From contig CAWGFG010000006.1 of the NCBI GenBank assembly GCA_963821815.1, positions 2,914,001-2,978,000 on the forward strand: 64,000 bases of DNA, given 5' to 3'. The position numbers and the translations under genes are program-made. Origin of the DNA: JASGTU01 sp963821815. Lineage in GTDB: Bacteria > Chloroflexota > Anaerolineae > Caldilineales > Caldilineaceae. The notes below the pieces were generated by a model, which searched no databases, was not told the DNA's origin, and was given only the letters and a program-made list of their open reading frames with translations. Positions 48,505 through 56,637 of this stretch are shown piece after piece; the stretch's first letter is position 1; each line of letters starts with the position of its first letter.

Positions 48505-50153
48505 GGCTGGCTGTACATCGTTATCGACTTCGGCGCTTGTTCCGGTACAGGCGCCAGTTGCTTGATTTCCCACACGGTAAACTTGCCGTAGCGTCCCAGG
48601 TTGATCATCGTCAGCCCGCGCATCTGCAGATGCGCGTGCAGGTTGCGGTTCGGCGCCCAATCCGGTTCAATGAGGAAGCGTCGCGAACCGCCAGCGTTGG
48701 AGGCGTTATTGGCCAAATAGGTCTCGCTTGGATACCAGCGCAACAAGACAGCGGTTTGGTCAGTCCCCCGCACAGCCTCATGCGTATAGTAGCGAAATTG
48801 CGACCCCAACTCGCGATGATAGAGCACGTAGGGCGCCTCATTCAAGGCTTCGACGGCGCGGATAGCCTGTGTCAGTCCTGCCAGGTCGCCATGGTCTGCA
48901 CCGATTGGCAGCCGACCCTGTGCGGCGCTGTGAGCAGGCAACACCAGCGTAAGTACAAACAGTATACCCATCAACACGGATATCCGCTGCGGCAACATGA
49001 ATGATAAGCGGCTGAACGCCCAGCCTGCCGCCAAAGCCAACATTGACGCCAGCGGCAGCAAATACCGATCCCACGGCTGTATGGTCGTGATCACGTGCAA
49101 CAGCAGGAATCCAAGCGCCCAGACTGGTATCAATACGCCGACGAAATTGGTTCGCTTCGTACGGCCTTGTACGCTATCGGTACTGCGAGTCCACCCAACT
49201 AGCAACGCTAGCACTACAAGGACGCCGTAGCTCAGCCACGCCAGCCAGCTTGCTGCAAGATACCACAGTTGGCGAGCCCAGGCGCCTATACTAGACAGCC
49301 ACTGTTGCGGACGAAGCACGGACAGTGCCGCATAATGTTGAGCGCCTAAATCCCAGGGAGAGGGCGCGACCGTCCAACGCAGACTGTCCCAGTACAGAAT
49401 GGGCGCAACGACCAGCAGCAGGCCAACGGTGAACATCAGAACTCGTTGCAGAGAGTGGCGTTTGCCGACGCCGCCCACGTAACTCATGGCTAGGATAACC
49501 CCAAGCACAAGCGGTCCGTAGAAGACGCCTTGTTGCTTTGTCATGACGGCCAAACCCAGCATGAGCCCTGCGACAAAGTTGCGTTCGTAGACTGCCATAC
49601 ACAAAGCGAGCATACCGAACAGAACCAACATAGGGTCTGTGTAGACCGTGGGCGCGAAGCTGACGGCAAAGGGGCTGAGAGCCATAACCACGGCAGCGAT
49701 TACCCATGCCGCTGGTCCCCACAGACGCTTTGCAATCGCAGCCGTTACAGGAATGATGAGCGTGCTGGCTGCGATATTGACGAAGCGCGCACTTGTCTCG
49801 CTGACGCCGAACAACTGGTAAGCGAATCCCAAGAGCCACAAGAAAATGGGCGGCTTGTCGGGCCATACATGAAGGAAGTTGGGGTCCTGCAACCAACCGT
49901 GCAGCGCCCAGAATGCGTACGTTGCCTCGTCCTCGCGCAGCGGGTATGCGTTGATCAGCACGAGTCGCAACGTAAACGCGCCCAGCGTGAATGCAAGGAC
50001 GACCGCACGCGCCAACAATGCAATTTCAACCTCGGTGTTTGTCGATGCCGCCGCAAATACTGCCAGAGGTGCATCAACACTAGGTTTTGTCAGAGACGCG
50101 GCTCGGCTGAAAACGCCTTGTCGCAGTGATGGAGGGTGGGAGCTTTGGCTCAC
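48501..50153 (-). CDS. GT39-like membrane glycosyltransferase
   Basis: 550 residues, with an N-terminal soluble stretch of about 45 residues and then GT39 helices. The loop motif NAYPLREDEATYAFWALHGW carries the conserved Asp-Glu, followed by HVWPDKPPIFLWLLGFAYQL, typical of ArnT-like proteins. About eleven helices end near residue 415. The C-terminal domain is short and lacks the beta module of the tandem paralogues. The GTG start at 50153 has no visible ribosome site. It overlaps the YfhO gene by ATGA and follows a GT2 gene by 55 bp, giving a lipid-carrier charging enzyme plus two GT-C enzymes in one set. Confidence 0.82.
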   Translation of the reverse strand: MSQSSHPPSLRQGVFSRAASLTKPSVDAPLAVFAAASTNTEVEIALLARAVVLAFTLGAFTLRLVLINAYPLREDEATYAFWALHGWLQDPNFLHVWPDKPPIFLWLLGFAYQLFGVSETSARFVNIAASTLIIPVTAAIAKRLWGPAAWVIAAVVMALSPFAVSFAPTVYTDPMLVLFGMLALCMAVYERNFVAGLMLGLAVMTKQQGVFYGPLVLGVILAMSYVGGVGKRHSLQRVLMFTVGLLLVVAPILYWDSLRWTVAPSPWDLGAQHYAALSVLRPQQWLSSIGAWARQLWYLAASWLAWLSYGVLVVLALLVGWTRSTDSVQGRTKRTNFVGVLIPVWALGFLLLHVITTIQPWDRYLLPLASMLALAAGWAFSRLSFMLPQRISVLMGILFVLTLVLPAHSAAQGRLPIGADHGDLAGLTQAIRAVEALNEAPYVLYHRELGSQFRYYTHEAVRGTDQTAVLLRWYPSETYLANNASNAGGSRRFLIEPDWAPNRNLHAHLQMRGLTMINLGRYGKFTVWEIKQLAPVPEQAPKSITMYSQP

Positions 50154-50208
50154 GGTTGAATAGACGGTCCGTCACGAATCAACTGAAACGGCGTCGCTGG
50201 GCGCGAAC

Positions 50209-50949
50209 TCAGTCAACGAACCGGTATTTGATCAGCGTACGCGTCGCCAGGAAACCGTCCTGCCAGCCGATTTTCTTTCCTTCGTGGAAGGTACGTCCGT
50301 TATAGCTGATGGGCACTTCAAAAATCGTATAGCCGCGCTTCAGAATCTTAGCCGTCAATTCAGGTTCAATCTCAAAGGCTCGGCTGCGCAGGACCATGCC
50401 GTCAATAACGTCGCGGCGGAAACACTTGTAGCAGGTCTCCATGTCGGTCAGCGACGTGGCAAAGAGCAAGTTCGTCATGAGCGTCAGCACTTTGTTGCCC
50501 AATGTATGTGTCAGGCTCATGGCGGCACGCGGGCCTCCCATGAAGCGACTGCCGTATACAACCGGCGTACGCCCTTCCAAGATGGGCTCCAGCAAGTTCA
50601 CGTAGTCGCGCGGGTCATATTCGAGGTCCGCATCCTGCACCACGAGAATGTCGCCGGTCGCATGCTCGAAACCCGTCCGCAATGCCGCGCCTTTACCCCG
50701 ATTCTGGTCATGATAGATGATCTGCATGCCTGGCACGGACTTTCTGCGCCATCGGTCCAGAATGTCACGCGTGCCGTCGATGGAGCCGTCATCCACCAGC
50801 ACCATCTCCAGCTCCATATGGACCGGCGAATCCAATAATGGATTCCTCCCGTGTCCATTAACAGTCAGGTCAACCGCTCTTACACGTTCGACGATCGACT
50901 CCAGCGTCGAACGTTCATTATAGACCGGCATAATGACGGATAACCGCAT
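50209..50949 (-). CDS. GT2 glycosyltransferase, polyprenyl-phosphate sugar synthase-like
   Basis: 246 residues with a plain GT-A fold and no membrane helices. Motifs are RLSVIMPVYNERSTLESIVE, EMVLVDDGSIDGTRDIL, RGKGAALRTGFEHATGDILV and the metal-binding VQDADLEYDPRDY. The end of the core reads ETCYKCFRRDVIDGM. This matches the dolichyl-phosphate mannose/glucose synthase group of GT2, expected to charge polyprenyl-phosphate at the cytoplasmic face. It lies 21 bp after the response-regulator gene and before the GT39 and YfhO genes, so it likely supplies their donor. Sugar specificity cannot be read. Confidence 0.9.
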   Translation of the reverse strand: MRLSVIMPVYNERSTLESIVERVRAVDLTVNGHGRNPLLDSPVHMELEMVLVDDGSIDGTRDILDRWRRKSVPGMQIIYHDQNRGKGAALRTGFEHATGDILVVQDADLEYDPRDYVNLLEPILEGRTPVVYGSRFMGGPRAAMSLTHTLGNKVLTLMTNLLFATSLTDMETCYKCFRRDVIDGMVLRSRAFEIEPELTAKILKRGYTIFEVPISYNGRTFHEGKKIGWQDGFLATRTLIKYRFVD

Positions 50950-50970
50950 AGTCGATTTGTACCCGGTCTT

Positions 50971-51552
50971 CTACTCGCGAACCTGATGGGCCAGGATGAT
51001 GGCTTCCGCAACTGTGCGCATGGATTTGCGATTGTCCATGCTCATCTTCTGGATCTTGCGGAATGCCTCCGTCTCAGTCAGCCCCTGCGTATCCATCAGA
51101 ATACCCTTGGCGCGATCAACTGACTTGCGTGTCTCAAGCGCTTCCTGCAGGCTGCCGACTTCCCGCTCAACGGCGCGGAACTCGCTGAAGCGCGCCAGTG
51201 AAACCTCGATTGCGGGCGCCAGGTCAGTCTCCCGGAAGGGCTTGACCAGATAGCCGGCAACGCCAGCCTGTTGGGCACGCTGCACCAGGTCCTGTTGGCT
51301 GAAGGCGCTGAGCAATAGCACCGGCGCTACCCGTTCCTCTGTCAGCACCCTGGCTGCTTCGATGCCGTCCATATCTGGCATCTTGATATCCATCAACACG
51401 ATATCCGGTCGCAATTCGCGCGCCAGGTTTACGGCGCTCTTCCCATCTCCGGCCTCACCCACAACGAGATAACCCAAGTTCGTGAGCATTTCGCGCAGGT
51501 CCATGCGAATAAGGCTCTCATCATCGGCAATAATTACACGCGTACGTTCCAC
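50971..51552 (-). CDS. ANTAR-domain response regulator (PdtaR/AmiR-like)
   Basis: 193 residues. A receiver domain has the phospho-acceptor Asp55 in IVLMDIKMPD, the acidic pocket in IIADDESLIRMD and the conserved Lys in GYLVKPF. The C-terminal ANTAR domain (SVDRAKGILMDTQGLTETEA, then FRKIQKMSMDNRKSMRTVAE) binds RNA in this family and prevents transcription termination. The GTG start at 51552 opens the frame at the usual position. The histidine kinase gene lies 177 bp upstream on the same strand, a typical PdtaS-PdtaR pair. Because this gene is only 21 bp before the GT2 gene, its output may be linked to the glycosyltransferase set. No dual-hairpin ANTAR target could be identified by eye. Confidence 0.92.
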   Translation of the reverse strand: MERTRVIIADDESLIRMDLREMLTNLGYLVVGEAGDGKSAVNLARELRPDIVLMDIKMPDMDGIEAARVLTEERVAPVLLLSAFSQQDLVQRAQQAGVAGYLVKPFRETDLAPAIEVSLARFSEFRAVEREVGSLQEALETRKSVDRAKGILMDTQGLTETEAFRKIQKMSMDNRKSMRTVAEAIILAHQVRE

Positions 51553-51729
51553 CGCTAGCTACTCCTATCATTATCATGTCATTATCATGCAACAAGTTAG
51601 CCACAGAATATGACTCAATATTTCTCTCGACGGACGTGTCGCCAATAATTCCAAATAATCCGCCCATAACCCAACTGTCACGCAGTCACTATAGACCGTA
51701 ACCTTGGCATTGTCCACAAAAGCGTCATT

Positions 51730-53322
51730 CTAGTCAACCTCGAGTGACCGTTTTGGAAACGTGACAACCGCCCGCACGCCAGTTGCAAATCTCGCATCGG
51801 CGCTGGCTTCTACAGTATCGCCGCCGGCAACACCATCCTTCCCCTGAAGATCGGCCTGAATGCCCTCCAGCGATTCAAGGCTAATTTCACCCTTCAGGTC
51901 GTCGGTGACCAGCGTATTCACAATCTGCAAGCCCAGGCTGCTACTCTGCGCCGGGTTAAAGTCAGGCGGCAAGCTGCTGCCGCTGTTCGTGACCGTAACC
52001 CGAACCGTCTGTCCAAGGTCCTCCAGCTCGACTTCGATGTAGCCCTCATTGTACCCCTCGAGCCCGTGCTCAAGCCCATTGAGCACGAGTTCGTTGATCA
52101 CCATGGCGACCGGAGTTGCTTGTCCGGCGGGCAGCCGTATTTGCGGTCCTGTGACACGAATGGAGATATCCTGCTCCGGGTTGTTAGTCACTTGGCCCAC
52201 TTGGCCTGCCACACGATCGGCCAGATCGCGGATGTTGATCAGTCGCTCCTCGCCTTCGCCCAGGAACTCGTGAATGACGGCAACGCTAAGGATACGGTTG
52301 ACGGCTTCATTGAGTTGCTGCTTTGTCTCCTCCTGCTCGGCGCGCCTGGCCTGAAGACGCAGGATCGCCGCCACCGATTGCAGATTGTTCTTAACGCGGT
52401 GATGGACTTCACGAATGATGGCGGACTTCACATTCAGCTCACGCTGCTTTTGCACGGTCTCGGTCGCGTTGTGCAACAGGACGAGCACGCTGTCCACGCC
52501 GCCCGGCTCCTGCCTGCGCACAAGGCTTTGCCAAGTGGCGCGCAAGCCGCTGCTGGTTTGCTGCCCGGTAGACGGAATGATTGGAATGCCCTTGCGGATC
52601 CAAATACGACCGCTTGGCCGTTCTTCCCGATATTCGATGCACTCGCCAGTTTCAAACACGTGGTCGGTGACCTTGGCATCCGCCGACTCCAGCTCGGATA
52701 AGGGCTGACCAACGGCATCGATGGTAACACCGGCTGCTCGGTACAGATTGTCGGCGACGCTGCTCATGTACTGGATAATTCGGTTTCGATCCACCAGGTA
52801 CATGCCGTCGTATACGCCGAAGCGGGAAAGTTGATCTGCAGACATCAGCTGCCCATTTGCGCACATGTTGATCAGCGTGCGCAGTGCGTCTTGGAAGACG
52901 CGGCTGCGACCGCGATGGCGCTCATAAGTGAACATGTTGAACTCGACAGCCAGCGCACCGATAGCGACGCCATAATGGTTGTACACAGGATAGACATCCT
53001 GAATAATAGGCGCTCGGCTGTCGCGCACCTCGCGTTCCATGCGACCGCCGCGTCCGCCGGTGAGCACGCGCAGCACCACCGGTTGTTCGACGCGACTCAC
53101 GTGTGACCCGCTCAGGTTTTCGCGATACAGGGAAGCAACAGATTCCGGCGCAGCGTGCAGTACTACCAGTGCCTTCTCAACGCTCATGTGGCAACAGAGC
53201 AACACATCGGCGCGCGCAACATCGGCTGTCAGGGGTATGCCGGCAGCCACATTCTGCAATAGCTTTCTGTCCTCTTCAGAAAGATGCTTACAGACTTTGA
53301 TCTGGTTGTCAGCGTCACTCAT
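51730..53322 (-). CDS. PdtaS-type sensor histidine kinase
   Basis: 530 residues from the ATG at 53322; the frame stays open to 53418 but has no better start. The N-terminal 170 residues form a GAF-like H_kinase_N sensor region, and a PAS-like domain follows (GVYDGMYLVDRNRIIQYMSS, with later TGECIEYREE). The HisKA_2-type box is REVHHRVKNNLQSVAAILRL with phospho-His307 or the next His. The ATPase domain has MVINELVLNGLEHGLEG (N box) and SSSLGLQIVNTLV (G box). No membrane segment is present, so it is a cytoplasmic sensor, as is usual for PdtaS. Its probable partner is the ANTAR regulator downstream. The signal sensed is unknown. Confidence 0.88.
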   Translation of the reverse strand: MSDADNQIKVCKHLSEEDRKLLQNVAAGIPLTADVARADVLLCCHMSVEKALVVLHAAPESVASLYRENLSGSHVSRVEQPVVLRVLTGGRGGRMEREVRDSRAPIIQDVYPVYNHYGVAIGALAVEFNMFTYERHRGRSRVFQDALRTLINMCANGQLMSADQLSRFGVYDGMYLVDRNRIIQYMSSVADNLYRAAGVTIDAVGQPLSELESADAKVTDHVFETGECIEYREERPSGRIWIRKGIPIIPSTGQQTSSGLRATWQSLVRRQEPGGVDSVLVLLHNATETVQKQRELNVKSAIIREVHHRVKNNLQSVAAILRLQARRAEQEETKQQLNEAVNRILSVAVIHEFLGEGEERLINIRDLADRVAGQVGQVTNNPEQDISIRVTGPQIRLPAGQATPVAMVINELVLNGLEHGLEGYNEGYIEVELEDLGQTVRVTVTNSGSSLPPDFNPAQSSSLGLQIVNTLVTDDLKGEISLESLEGIQADLQGKDGVAGGDTVEASADARFATGVRAVVTFPKRSLEVD

Positions 53323-54026
53323 ACCTAACTTCGTTGATTCGTGAGACACGGCTCCGAATGCGGGCAATCTCAAGCAATTGGCATGGCATAGGTCGGCTAC
53401 GACGACGCGGCACTGCATGCGCAGCCGACACAGCGGTTAGTTGTGATTGCAAACGACGGTGGCGTCGTGTGACGCAACACGTCCATGACGGAGCGCCCAT
53501 ATGCAATCACATTCTAAGTAGTGTAGACGCTGTCATGCGTAAGCGCCAACAAAGAAGGTAGTTTCTTTGCGATACTATCCAGACGTCGCTATCCATACGT
53601 ACGTATACTGTAGAAAGGTACACTGAAAAGCTACGAATCAGCGCTCGAAACCCGCCACGACTGAGGCAGTACACGTAAATGTGAGATATTTCACATCTGT
53701 CGAACTTGTTTCGTCGTCAATGGACTGAAAAACACTCAAGACTGTGTTAGACCTTACTAACGCGAGCCGCTTGATAGTGGTTGAATAGGTGTGGAGCCAG
53801 CCGCATTGGAAGAAAATGTACGCCTTTGCAGTTCAAGTGTGTGCAAGTAGACCTGGACAAAACGCGTTGACTGAGTACAAACTACATAACTTCTGATGCT
53901 GAGTCGTGGTTGCAAAAATATCGGAGAAGAGGCTGGACGCTGGCAGCATCGGATGCTTTGAAGTGCAGCCTTAACAAAGACAACAGCACAGATAGAAACC
54001 AAAAAAGAAGCGGAGAAAGAGCGCAA
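53323..54026. other. 704-bp divergent control region between the kinase and ABC transporter genes
   Basis: No gene is recognised here. The region holds a CRP-like palindrome (53679-53696), a run with TACGTACGTA around 53600, and AT-rich sequence approaching the ABC gene. An in-frame extension of the binding-protein frame back to 53910 lacks a ribosome site and a signal peptide at its start. It should contain two divergent promoters, but neither is convincing by eye. Confidence 0.5.
53679..53696. promoter_or_regulatory. CRP/FNR-family operator-like palindrome
   Basis: ATGTGAGATATTTCACAT is a perfect 6-6-6 inverted repeat matching TGTGA-N6-TCACA, the consensus recognised by CRP-type regulators. 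It lies about 330 bp upstream of the ABC binding-protein start and 357 bp upstream of the divergent kinase start. No CRP gene is in the window. Confidence 0.5.
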
Positions 54027-55619
54027 ATGATAACAACAAAAATACTTCATCAGCCAGCACAGAGGCTACTTTTCGCCATTGTAACGATCATCATTTTACT
54101 CGTATTGGCGAGTTGCTCGGGGTCTGCTCCCTCAGGCGCGACCACCGATGCTGCCTCCAGCGAGAGCACATCCGCTAGTAGCGCTTCCGACGGGTCCAGC
54201 GCAACGTTGCGCGTGGGCATGGAAATTCCTGTCCAGCTTGATCCCGCCTTCGCATCGTCCGATGTGGAGATTGCTATTTTGAACGCAGTTTACGACTATC
54301 TCGTCGACGTTGACGCCGACAACAACATCCAACCGCGACTTGCAACTGACTGGGAAGTTAGTGAAGACGGCCTAACATACACCTTCAACCTGGCCTCCAA
54401 TGTGACCTTTCATGATGGCAGCCCGTTGACTGCGGCAGATGTGGTATGGACGTTTGATCGTTTGCGCAACCCGGATGCGGAGTTGCCTACCGCCTCCCTC
54501 TACAGCAATGTCGCCAGCATCACCGCCGAGGATGAACAGACCGTTGTCTTTACATTGACCGAGACAAACCCGTTTTTCCTCTATGACCTCAGTGACAACC
54601 ATGCACTAATTCTTAAGACCGATACCGCCGATACGGCGGACTTCAATGGTAGTGGTCCGTTTGTCGTGGATAACTACAACGCCGAAAGCCGCATTGAACT
54701 GTCGGCAAATTCCGACTACTTTATCGAAGGAAAGCCGGGCGTCGATAAACTGCAAATTATTTTCTTTGCCGACCAGACGGCTGCGGTCGATGCCATTCGA
54801 GGAGGACAGATTGACCTGCTGATGCGTATGCCTACGCCCCTCTTCCAGACCTTGCAAGATATCTCGGAACTAGAAACGGTGAATATTCCTACTAACGGGT
54901 TCGACCTCGTGCGCCTGCGTGCTGACCAAGAGCCAGGCAACGATCCGCGCGTGATCAAGGCGCTGAAGTTGGCGACAGACCGACAAGCCATTGTTGACAC
55001 AGTGACATTGGGATTGGCGGCGACAGGGAAAGATTCGCCTATCGGTCCTAGTTTTCAGCAGTGGTTTGCTACGGACCTAGCCGTGCCGGCGCGTGATCCT
55101 GAGGCGGCAAAAGCGCTGCTGGCTGAGGCTGGCTATCCCGACGGTCTGCAACTGGACTTGCACACGCCGGACACCGGCGACCGTCCCGACCTGGCAGTAG
55201 TGCTGAAAGAGCAATGGGCGGAAGCGGGTATCGACGTTAATGTGATCATCGAGCCGGAAAGCGTCTATTACGGCGAAAATGGCTGGCTTGACGTGCCGCT
55301 GGGCATCACCGGCTGGGGTCACAGACCCTATCCGCAGTTTTACTTTGACGTCATGCTCACCTGTGACGCCATCTGGAACGAAGCGCACTTCTGCGATGAA
55401 GAAGTCGACCAACTCGTGCAGACCGCAGGTACTACGCTCGACGAGGATGTGCGTGCTGAAGCCTATACGGAGCTGCAACGCATCCTGCTCGATCGCGGGC
55501 CGATCATCGTGCCCTACTTCTTCCCACAGCTAGCGGCAATTCACCAGCGATTTGATGGCTTTGCGCTAAAAGCCTTCCCAGGTCGCACGGATCTCGCCGC
55601 CATTCATTTAGGCCAGTAG
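54027..55619 (+). CDS. Peptide-type ABC transporter substrate-binding lipoprotein (SBP_bac_5)
   Basis: 530 residues. The ATG at 54027 follows GGAGAAAGAG and starts a lipoprotein signal (LLFAIVTIIILLVLASC, lipidated Cys30). A Ser/Ala/Thr-rich linker leads to the family-5 binding protein: LRVGMEIPVQLDPAFASSDV, LATDWEVSEDGLTYTFNLAS, VTFHDGSPLTAADVVWTFDR and DPRVIKALKLATDRQAIVDT. Such proteins bind oligopeptides, nickel chelates, glycosides or other solutes outside the membrane. A frame reaching back to 53910 is rejected because its N-terminus is charged and has no ribosome site. It heads an operon with two permeases and a fused ATPase. A strong hairpin directly follows the stop, which should make this gene the most highly expressed of the set. 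Substrate unknown. Confidence 0.92.
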   Translation: MITTKILHQPAQRLLFAIVTIIILLVLASCSGSAPSGATTDAASSESTSASSASDGSSATLRVGMEIPVQLDPAFASSDVEIAILNAVYDYLVDVDADNNIQPRLATDWEVSEDGLTYTFNLASNVTFHDGSPLTAADVVWTFDRLRNPDAELPTASLYSNVASITAEDEQTVVFTLTETNPFFLYDLSDNHALILKTDTADTADFNGSGPFVVDNYNAESRIELSANSDYFIEGKPGVDKLQIIFFADQTAAVDAIRGGQIDLLMRMPTPLFQTLQDISELETVNIPTNGFDLVRLRADQEPGNDPRVIKALKLATDRQAIVDTVTLGLAATGKDSPIGPSFQQWFATDLAVPARDPEAAKALLAEAGYPDGLQLDLHTPDTGDRPDLAVVLKEQWAEAGIDVNVIIEPESVYYGENGWLDVPLGITGWGHRPYPQFYFDVMLTCDAIWNEAHFCDEEVDQLVQTAGTTLDEDVRAEAYTELQRILLDRGPIIVPYFFPQLAAIHQRFDGFALKAFPGRTDLAAIHLGQ

Positions 55620-55627
55620 CCTTTTGC

Positions 55628-55673
55628 AAGACGCGGCTGGATTTTTATCTTTTCCAAAATCCAGCCGCGTCTT
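55628..55673 (+). terminator. Perfect 18-bp hairpin after the binding-protein gene (attenuator or stabiliser)
   Basis: Arms 55628-55645 and 55656-55673 are perfectly complementary with a 10-base loop. The stem ends in AAAA/TTTT pairs next to the loop and CTTATGCTTAATTG follows. In binding-protein operons such hairpins reduce read-through or protect the upstream mRNA, giving a surplus of binding protein over permease. The downstream tract is weak in T. Confidence 0.8.
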
Positions 55674-55726
55674 ATGCTTAATTGCCTTCTGCCCAATCAC
55701 GAACCGACAACGAATCATCCGGCTAT

Positions 55727-56626
55727 ATGACCACACAAGATGATGTATCAGTGTCTCCTGCTGGTGCGACGGATGTAGGCAGAGCTTCCGTCCGGACAGC
55801 ACGTTGGCTACAAGTGCTACGCTCCCTGTATCGCCAACCCGCTTCGGCAGTAGGCACCACGTTTGTTATTCTCTTTCTCCTCATGGCGCTGTTGGGACCG
55901 TGGCTTGCTCCGTTTAGCAGCACCGAACAGATCAGCGGCGCGGCGCGTCAAGCGCCATCACTTGAACACCTCTTTGGCACTGATCACCTGGGGCGTGATG
56001 TCTTTAGCCGCGTGGTGATCGGGTCGCGTGATATCCTTATGCTGGCGGGCTTGGGAACCCTCCTGGCAGTGATGTTAGGCACACTGGCTGGACTCACTGC
56101 GCCTTATGCGGGTGGCTGGTGGGAAGAGGCTGTCTTCCGTGTCTTTGATAGCTTTCTCGCCTTGCCTGCGCTGCTGCTGGCCTTGCTGCTGCTCGGCACA
56201 GTGGGGCCTTCGCGCAACAGTGTTCTCATCGTGCTGGTCATTGTCTACACGCCAATTGTAGCGCGCGTGGTGCGCAGCGTGGTGCTGGATGTTAAGACCA
56301 AAGGCTATATTGAAACTGCGCGCATGCAAGGCGAATCCATGCCCTACATACTCTCGCGTGAAGTGCTGCCCGCAGTCCTGCCCGCGCTGGCGGTGGAATC
56401 CGCGTTGCGCTTCTCCTATGCCATTTTCCTTGTTGCTTCACTGGGCTTTCTGGGCGTGGGGGTGCAGCCGCCAAGTCCGGATTGGGGCCTAATGGTCAAA
56501 GAAGCGCGCAACTATCTAGCGTTAACGCCGTGGGCGTTGTATTTTCCCGCAGCCGCAATTTCCCTGCTCGTTATTGGCGTGAACCTGATGGCGGACGGTC
56601 TCAAGCGCGCCCTGTTAACGGTCTAG
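55727..56626 (+). CDS. ABC transporter permease, DppC/OppC type
   Basis: About 299 residues. The OppC_N-type start is visible (RSLYRQPASAVGTTFVILFL, LLGPWLAPF), then the periplasmic LFGTDHLGRDVFSRVVIGSR, a DppC hallmark. The EAA coupling loop is in KGYIETARMQGESMPYILSR. Six helices are predicted. The ATG at 55727 is preferred; a TTG at 55682 would add 15 residues and neither start has a good ribosome site. It precedes the fused ATPase gene by 11 bp. The usual order puts DppB before DppC; here DppB is the last gene. Confidence 0.88.
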   Translation: MTTQDDVSVSPAGATDVGRASVRTARWLQVLRSLYRQPASAVGTTFVILFLLMALLGPWLAPFSSTEQISGAARQAPSLEHLFGTDHLGRDVFSRVVIGSRDILMLAGLGTLLAVMLGTLAGLTAPYAGGWWEEAVFRVFDSFLALPALLLALLLLGTVGPSRNSVLIVLVIVYTPIVARVVRSVVLDVKTKGYIETARMQGESMPYILSREVLPAVLPALAVESALRFSYAIFLVASLGFLGVGVQPPSPDWGLMVKEARNYLALTPWALYFPAAAISLLVIGVNLMADGLKRALLTV

Positions 56627-56637
56627 TGAGGTAAGCA

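Noticed and set aside
48504..48660. Longer start for the YfhO protein
   Set aside because: It would run 150 bases into the upstream gene; the ATG at 48504 makes the usual ATGA overlap.
51553..51729. ANTAR dual-hairpin target between the kinase and regulator genes
   Set aside because: No pair of hairpins with matching hexanucleotide loops could be recognised by eye.
53910..54026. N-terminal extension of the substrate-binding protein
   Set aside because: The extra 39 residues are charged and hide the lipoprotein signal; the ATG at 54027 has a good ribosome site.
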